From Candidatus Hydrogenedentota bacterium (lineage in GTDB: Bacteria; Hydrogenedentota; Hydrogenedentia; Hydrogenedentales; SLHB01), in assembly GCA_003552765.1 (NCBI GenBank), contig PUOI01000158.1:1-5810 (forward strand): a DNA stretch of 5,810 nucleotides, read 5' to 3'. Numbering within the stretch: position 1 is the stretch's first letter; every line of letters begins with the position of its first letter. Position numbers and translations under genes: made by a program. This document shows, in pieces, positions 1 to 3,466 of the stretch. The notes below the pieces were generated by a model, which was not told where the DNA came from, did no database searches, and saw only the letters and a program-made list of their open reading frames with translations.

Positions 1-23
1 CGGCATGGAGACAGCCGCGCCAA

Positions 24-53
24 TTGCTTTCGGTTTTGCGAAACGGGTATACT
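24..53 (+). promoter_or_regulatory. Candidate sigma70-type promoter for aroF
   Basis: A TATACT hexamer at 48-53 matches five of six bases of the bacterial -10 consensus. A weak TTGCTT at 24-29 (three of six) sits 18 bases upstream. Transcription would begin near base 60 and leave a leader of about 50 bases before the aroF start at 110. A short inverted repeat, TTTCG at 28-32 and CGAAA at 39-43, lies between the two hexamers. I see no leader peptide or attenuator-like hairpin with a T-run. The assignment rests on consensus matching alone. Confidence 0.4.
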
Positions 54-109
54 CCCCTCCTTCCAGCCTCTAACACCGTTTCATTCACACCGGAAACCGA
101 TTATCGCTT

Positions 110-1123
110 ATGATCATTGTAATGGCCACCCGGGAACGGGAACACATTGAACACGTTATCGCCCGCGTCAAGGAACTCGGGTACCGCCCCCACCTCATCG
201 AGGGCGTTGAACGCACGGTTGTCGCCTGCACGGGCGATGAACGGGGTAAGTTCCGTTTGCAGGCGCTTGAATCTCTGCCTGGGGTCGACCACGTGGTCCC
301 CATCTTGAAGCCCTTTAAGTTGGCGGGGCGCGAGGCGAAACACACGGACACGGTATTTCACGTAGGCTCGGCGCAGATGGGCGGGACCAGGTTGTGCGTG
401 GTGGCGGGACCGTGCTCGGTGGAGTCACGGGAGCAGATCATGGAGTCGGCCCGCATCGTGAAGGAGTGCGGGGGCGCGATGCTGCGCGGCGGGGCCTTCA
501 AGCCGAGAACCTCGCCTTACGCCTTCCAAGGCCTTGAAGAGGAAGGGCTGCAATATCTGCGGGAAGCCAGTGACGAGGCGGGCCTCCCGTTCGTAACCGA
601 GGTGATGACGCCGGAGCAGGCGCCCATTGTCGAGCAGTACGCCGACATGATTCAGATTGGGGCGCGCAACATGCAGAATTTCGCTTTGTTGCGCGCGGCG
701 GGCAAATCCTCCAAACCGGTGTTTCTCAAGCGCGGCATGGCAGCGACCATCAACGAGTTCTTGATGTCCGCCGAGTATATATTGTCCGAAGGCAATAAGA
801 ATGTGATACTCTGTGAACGGGGCATCCGGACCTTTGAAACGGAAACCCGCAACACGCTGGACCTGAGCGCCGTGCCGGTGTTGAAACGGCTGACGCACTT
901 ACCGGTGTTCGTTGATCCGAGCCATGGCACGGGCCATTGGTATTTGGTGGATCCCATGGCGAAGGCCGCCGTGGCGTGTGGCGCGGACGGCCTCATGATT
1001 GAGATACATCCCCGGCCCGAAGAGGCCATGTCGGATGGCGCCCAGTCCTTGAAGCCCAAACGCTTCGAACAGTTGATGACAGGACTGGGGCCGTTTCTGG
1101 AAGTTGTGGGGAAGACGCTCTAG
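110..1123 (+). CDS. aroF: 3-deoxy-7-phosphoheptulonate (DAHP) synthase, type Iβ, with N-terminal regulatory domain
   Basis: This cytoplasmic enzyme condenses phosphoenolpyruvate and erythrose 4-phosphate, the first step of the shikimate pathway to aromatic amino acids. The protein has 337 residues. Residues 1-70 form the ferredoxin-like domain typical of the Iβ group, which in Thermotoga mediates feedback inhibition by Tyr/Phe. A TIM barrel follows. Visible motifs are AGPCSVES (99-106), RGGAFKPRTSPYAF (126-139), IGARNMQNF (183-191), CERGIRTFE (235-243), DPSHGTGH (269-276) and IEIHP...SDGAQSL (297-313). The expected metal ligands are Cys102, His272, Glu298 and Asp309, the same numbers I recall for the Thermotoga enzyme. 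Length and the MIIVM opening match the family, which supports the start at 110 over the Met at 122, although no clear Shine-Dalgarno precedes it. There is no fused chorismate mutase. Family assignment is very sure. The symbol is a convention, and aroA or aroG are also used. Effector specificity cannot be read from sequence. Confidence 0.97.
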   Translation: MIIVMATREREHIEHVIARVKELGYRPHLIEGVERTVVACTGDERGKFRLQALESLPGVDHVVPILKPFKLAGREAKHTDTVFHVGSAQMGGTRLCVVAGPCSVESREQIMESARIVKECGGAMLRGGAFKPRTSPYAFQGLEEEGLQYLREASDEAGLPFVTEVMTPEQAPIVEQYADMIQIGARNMQNFALLRAAGKSSKPVFLKRGMAATINEFLMSAEYILSEGNKNVILCERGIRTFETETRNTLDLSAVPVLKRLTHLPVFVDPSHGTGHWYLVDPMAKAAVACGADGLMIEIHPRPEEAMSDGAQSLKPKRFEQLMTGLGPFLEVVGKTL

Positions 1124-1133
1124 AAACGTGTAC

Positions 1134-1150
1134 GAGAAGGTCCCCAAATG
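1134..1150 (+). repeat. Imperfect direct repeat, copy 1 (SD-like sequence plus ATG)
   Basis: GAGAAGG followed by seven bases and ATG. It matches 14 of 17 bases of a second copy at 1192-1208, offset by 58 bases. Weaker similarity continues to about 1172 (CTTG...TT...CAAGAC in both copies). This copy supplies the ribosome binding site and ATG of the longer scpB reading. Confidence 0.55.
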
Positions 1151-1191
1151 CGGCTTGGTTTCGCTCAAGACTCCACCGTGGCTGCGTGCAA

Positions 1192-1208
1192 GAGAAGGTT
1201 CCTCAATG
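1192..1208 (+). repeat. Imperfect direct repeat, copy 2 (SD-like sequence plus ATG)
   Basis: Second copy of the unit at 1134-1150, differing at 3 of 17 bases. Its ATG at 1206 is out of frame with scpB and opens a 24-codon reading frame ending in TGA at 1278-1280, with no recognisable product. It runs into the hairpin at 1213-1233. Confidence 0.55.
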
Positions 1209-1212
1209 GATT

Positions 1213-1233
1213 CTTGTCTTGCGCCAAGACGGG
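1213..1233 (+). other. Hairpin in the aroF-scpB spacer
   Basis: GTCTTG at 1216-1221 and CAAGAC at 1225-1230 pair perfectly around a three-base CGC loop. Two G-U pairs and one C-G pair extend the stem to nine pairs. No T-run follows, so it is not a standard intrinsic terminator. It could slow or process the aroF-scpB transcript, or be the core of a degraded palindromic repeat. Confidence 0.45.
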
Positions 1234-1402
1234 TCTTGACTACTGCCGGAGACTCGCGAGGCGTTTGCTGGATACACTGAGGGCGAAACTTTCGCGTGAC
1301 AAGCCGCCGGAGCCCCATGGCCCCGCACTCCCGAAGGCGCTTCCGGCGCCGGTTTACCCGCTCTTGCTCCCATTTTTCCCTGAACGCACTACTGAAGCGA
1401 TC

Positions 1403-2293
1403 ATGATCGAACCGAAACATCAATCCAACGAATCCTCCGGGGAGAACGCGTGTTCTGCCGATACGCCAGCGCCTGTGCAATCCGAGGGAGAGGACACAGC
1501 CGCGCCGTACTTGTTGGAGCATAAGGAGTTGCGGAAAGCCGAGGTATCGTTCCCCCGTGTGTATCATACCGTGGAGTTGGAACCAGATGAAGAGTCCCCT
1601 CCCGAAGCCGAGGAGGCCGATGAATTAGACGAGACGCAAGAGCCGTCTCTCGATATGCCCGAGGCCATGGAACCAGAAGAGGAGTCCGATCATTCGGCCG
1701 ACACGTCCGGGGAAGATGATGCTAATGAGGAGGAGGAGGAGGAGACGGAACTCCCGCCCGACATGCCTGGCCGCGAGGAGTCGCGTCAAGCCCTGCATGC
1801 GTTGCTGTTTGTGAGCGACCGCCCAATGAGCGCGGAACGGCTCGCAAACGCGCTGGGCGATGTGGAACGCGAGGTGGTGGTCAATCTGCTGAATGAACTC
1901 CGCGTGGAAATGGCTCAGCAAAACCTGCCCTACGAACTGCGGGAGATCGCCGGCGGCTATCAGCTCACCACACGGGCCGAACACGCCGCGCCCATCCGCC
2001 GCCTATTGCAAAGCAAATCGAGCAATCGCTTGTCCAAGGCAGTGCTTGAAACGCTGGCCATCATTGCGTACAAACAGCCGGTGACGCGCGCCACGGTGGA
2101 AGCGATCCGGGGCGTCAGTGTCTCGCATGCCTTCGAAGTGCTTCAGGAGAAGCGATTGATCAAGATTGCTGGCGTCGCGGAACAGCCCGGACGGCCGAAA
2201 CTCTATCGCACGACGGATGAATTCCTCGTCCACTTTGGGATCAAGAGCCTGAAGGAATTGCCGAGCATCGAAGAAATTCGCGAGATGGGATAA
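1403..2293 (+). CDS. scpB: Segregation and condensation protein B (ScpB) with long acidic N-terminal tail
   Basis: ScpB is the kite subunit of the SMC-ScpA-ScpB complex, which compacts and segregates the chromosome. It dimerises and binds the kleisin ScpA through two winged-helix domains. Counting from 1403 the protein has 296 residues. Residues 1-123 are a low-complexity, strongly acidic and probably disordered tail with a run of six Glu near 109-114. Residues 124-296 are the normal ScpB core, about the length of the whole protein in most bacteria. Family signatures are ALHALLFVSDRPMS (129-142), YELREIAGGYQLTTR (177-191), LSKAVLETLAIIAYKQPVTR (211-230) and PGRPKLYRTTDEFL (260-273), ending in LKELP. 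The start is uncertain. The ATG at 1148 has the better ribosome binding site but implausible codon use upstream of 1403. Met121 (base 1763) would give the bare core. rluB follows after 8 bases. scpA is not in the window. The function is very sure, the start is not. Confidence 0.93.
   Translation: MIEPKHQSNESSGENACSADTPAPVQSEGEDTAAPYLLEHKELRKAEVSFPRVYHTVELEPDEESPPEAEEADELDETQEPSLDMPEAMEPEEESDHSADTSGEDDANEEEEEETELPPDMPGREESRQALHALLFVSDRPMSAERLANALGDVEREVVVNLLNELRVEMAQQNLPYELREIAGGYQLTTRAEHAAPIRRLLQSKSSNRLSKAVLETLAIIAYKQPVTRATVEAIRGVSVSHAFEVLQEKRLIKIAGVAEQPGRPKLYRTTDEFLVHFGIKSLKELPSIEEIREMG
1727..1744 (+). repeat. (GAG)6 trinucleotide run inside scpB
   Basis: Six uninterrupted GAG codons encode six glutamates in the acidic tail of ScpB. 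Gain or loss of units by slippage would keep the frame. The run also contains repeated GGAG, which resembles a Shine-Dalgarno sequence, but the next in-frame ATG at 1763 is 18 bases away, longer than usual spacing. Confidence 0.85.
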
Positions 2294-2301
2294 GCCAAGC
2301 G

Positions 2302-3021
2302 ATGGTGCGCCTGCAAAAGTTTCTGGCGGATTGTGGCTTGGCCTCCAGACGCCAATCGGAAACCCTGATCGCGGAGGGCCGGGTGCGAGTGAATGGGGAC
2401 GTGGCCGTGCTGGGGCAGAGCGTGGATCCCGGCGCCGACGAGGTCACGCTCGACGGCCAGCCCGTGCGCCTTGACCAGACGTTGTATCTTGTGCTTTACA
2501 AGCCGCGCGGCATTGTCACCACCGCCACCGATCCCCACGGACGCAAGACGGTTCTTGACTGTCTGCCCGTACTCCAAAGCCGGGTCTACCCCGTGGGGCG
2601 GCTCGACATGGATGTCGAGGGTGTCCTGCTGCTCACCAACGACGGCGAACTGGCTTATCGTCTTACCCACCCCAAGTTTGCCGTCGACAAGGTCTACACC
2701 GCGCGCGTGAAAGGCCGGCTGACTACCGAGACGGCCCGCGCCATGGAAAAGGGTCTCACCTTGGACGATGGCTTGGCCGCGGCGGTCAAGGCCGAAGTGC
2801 TGCGCCGCTTCCCCAACGCCACGGAGATCCGCCTTGTGTTGCGTGAAGGCCGTAAACGGGAAGTCAAGCGCCTATGCGCGGCCGCCGGCCATCCCGTGCT
2901 CTCTCTCCGGCGCACATCCATGGGCAACATCACCACCCGAGGCTTGCGCCCCGGCGAATGGCGCTATCTCAAGGAAGACGAGTTGGTTCAACTGCGTAAG
3001 CTAGCCGGATTGGATCCCTGA
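2302..3021 (+). CDS. rluB: Ribosomal pseudouridine synthase, RsuA/RluB family
   Basis: The enzyme isomerises a specific uridine of rRNA to pseudouridine. RluB members act on 23S rRNA in the peptidyl transferase region. The protein has 239 residues, typical of the family. An S4 RNA-binding domain covers about residues 1-58 (RLQKFLADCGLASRR at 3-17, then EGRVRVNG at 25-32). The catalytic domain follows, with LYKPRGIVTT (65-74), PVGRLDMDVEGVLLLTNDGE (97-116), where Asp102 is the expected nucleophile, and REGRKREVKRL (181-191). Position 105 is Val where the usual GRLDxxTxG pattern has Thr. The gene starts 8 bases after the scpB stop, and its only upstream purine-rich stretch (2282-2290) lies inside scpB, which suggests translational coupling. 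RluB rather than RsuA is inferred from the scpB neighbour and overall resemblance. The target uridine is not proven. Confidence 0.93.
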   Translation: MVRLQKFLADCGLASRRQSETLIAEGRVRVNGDVAVLGQSVDPGADEVTLDGQPVRLDQTLYLVLYKPRGIVTTATDPHGRKTVLDCLPVLQSRVYPVGRLDMDVEGVLLLTNDGELAYRLTHPKFAVDKVYTARVKGRLTTETARAMEKGLTLDDGLAAAVKAEVLRRFPNATEIRLVLREGRKREVKRLCAAAGHPVLSLRRTSMGNITTRGLRPGEWRYLKEDELVQLRKLAGLDP

Positions 3022-3037
3022 CAGCCTGCATCCGGCT
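3003..3037 (+). terminator. Inverted repeat across the rluB stop codon, possible transcript end
   Basis: AGCCGGAT at 3003-3010 and ATCCGGCT at 3030-3037 are exact reverse complements, giving an eight-pair stem with a 19-base loop that contains the TGA stop. There is no T-run downstream, so this is not a canonical intrinsic terminator. It may stabilise the 3' end or be chance. Nothing better was found at the end of the scpB-rluB unit. Confidence 0.25.
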
Positions 3038-3142
3038 GGATATTGTCCGATTTGCCGCCAACTACTCCCAACTTCTTTCGCCGAAGGATCGTCTCTTGGA
3101 GCCTGGATTCCAACAACGCGCTCCACGGCGTGATTCGCCGGA

Positions 3143-3171
3143 TTGATTGCGGGCTTGTGCCGTGCTATCGT
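3143..3171 (+). promoter_or_regulatory. Weak promoter-like pair upstream of tex
   Basis: TTGATT at 3143-3148 and TATCGT at 3166-3171 each match four of six consensus bases and are separated by 17 bases, the optimal spacing. If used, the tex leader would be nearly 290 bases long. A match of this quality occurs by chance quite often. Confidence 0.2.
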
Positions 3172-3366
3172 GACGTGCGATGATGGGGTTTGTGGCGGGG
3201 AGTCATGAGCATTTTTTCGGGGGCGCATGTAACGGTAGCTAGCCCGATTGGGTAATAGAGAGACGGGTTGTCTTTCCGGCAGCAGAACATGCGGAACGCG
3301 CTACCAGAAACATCCCACTGCATATGCCCGAAACCCGTCAGCATTATTTGCCAACGTAAGGAATCG

Positions 3367-3383
3367 TGATGCCGGAGGCATCA
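3367..3383. other. Compact hairpin in the tex leader region
   Basis: TGATGCC and GGCATCA form a perfect seven-pair stem with a GGA loop. No T-run follows. It could be an RNA structure in the tex leader or the core of a small interspersed palindromic repeat. No second copy is present in the window. Confidence 0.5.
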
Positions 3384-3433
3384 ACAGCAAGGCGTCCGGG
3401 GCGTGGGGAACAAACCCGCCGCACGGCGCCGCC

Positions 3434-3445
3434 GGGCCATGGCCC
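3434..3445. promoter_or_regulatory. Perfect 12-base palindrome before the tex ribosome binding site
   Basis: GGGCCATGGCCC is its own reverse complement and ends three bases before the purine-rich AGGTGGAG at 3448-3455. As DNA it could be a dimeric protein site. As RNA it could fold as a four-pair GGGC/GCCC hairpin next to the tex start. The ATG within it (3439) opens an 11-codon frame whose TGA lies at 3472-3474, overlapping the tex start, but no ribosome binding site precedes it. Confidence 0.35.
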
Positions 3446-3448
3446 TTA

Positions 3449-3463
3449 GGTGGAGACAAGGGG
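3449..3463 (+). promoter_or_regulatory. Ribosome binding site of tex
   Basis: GGTGGAG at 3449-3455 lies 11 bases before the ATG at 3467. A second purine block, AAGGGGA at 3458-3464, lies only two bases from it. The first has the more workable spacing. Together they support 3467 as the start, which also fits the family's usual N-terminus. Confidence 0.6.
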
Positions 3464-3466
3464 AAT

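Larger units (their letters stand above)
1124..1402 (+). other. Spacer between aroF and scpB, or N-terminal extension of ScpB
   Basis: The stretch is open in the scpB frame from an ATG at 1148, which has GAGAAGG at 1134-1140 seven bases upstream, so an 85-residue extension (total 381 residues) is possible. Against this, 5 of its 10 arginine codons are AGA or AGG, while none of 19 are in 1403-2293. It would add three cysteines, against one in the remaining 296 residues, and ScpB homologues do not normally have such a region. It also carries an imperfect repeat and a hairpin. I favour a non-coding leader, but the ribosome binding site keeps the longer form open. The extension has no signal peptide. 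Its only notable part is a basic, possibly helical segment around residues 34-50. Confidence 0.5.
3022..3466. other. 445-base intergenic region between rluB and tex
   Basis: No convincing gene. Short reading frames here (for example 3001-3228 and 3301-3576 on the minus strand) have Pro/Ser/Arg-rich compositions, no recognisable motif and, in the second case, run into tex. There is no tRNA-like sequence. The left half has a weak promoter-like pair at 3143-3171 and a T6 run at 3212-3217 without a stem before it. The right half holds a compact hairpin at 3367-3383, a GC-rich stretch and a perfect palindrome at 3434-3445 just before the tex ribosome binding site. It probably contains the tex promoter and leader. 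Confidence 0.6.

Noticed and set aside
425..898. A 157-codon minus-strand frame inside aroF
   Set aside because: It lies opposite the catalytic core of DAHP synthase, and its composition looks like reverse-complement noise.
1216..1230. Hairpin read as an intrinsic terminator of aroF
   Set aside because: The stem is real but no T-run follows and it lies about 90 bases past the stop. It was kept only as a hairpin.
899..1567. A 222-codon minus-strand frame spanning the aroF end, the spacer and the scpB start
   Set aside because: It overlaps two confident + strand genes, has no recognisable motif and is Arg-rich as expected for an antisense shadow.
3212..3217. T6 run as part of an intrinsic terminator
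   Set aside because: I found no stable stem directly upstream of the run, and G-rich sequence follows it.
3001..3228. A 75-codon minus-strand frame in the rluB-tex gap
   Set aside because: No ribosome binding site or motif was evident, and its composition is not protein-like. It could only be revived by conservation in relatives.
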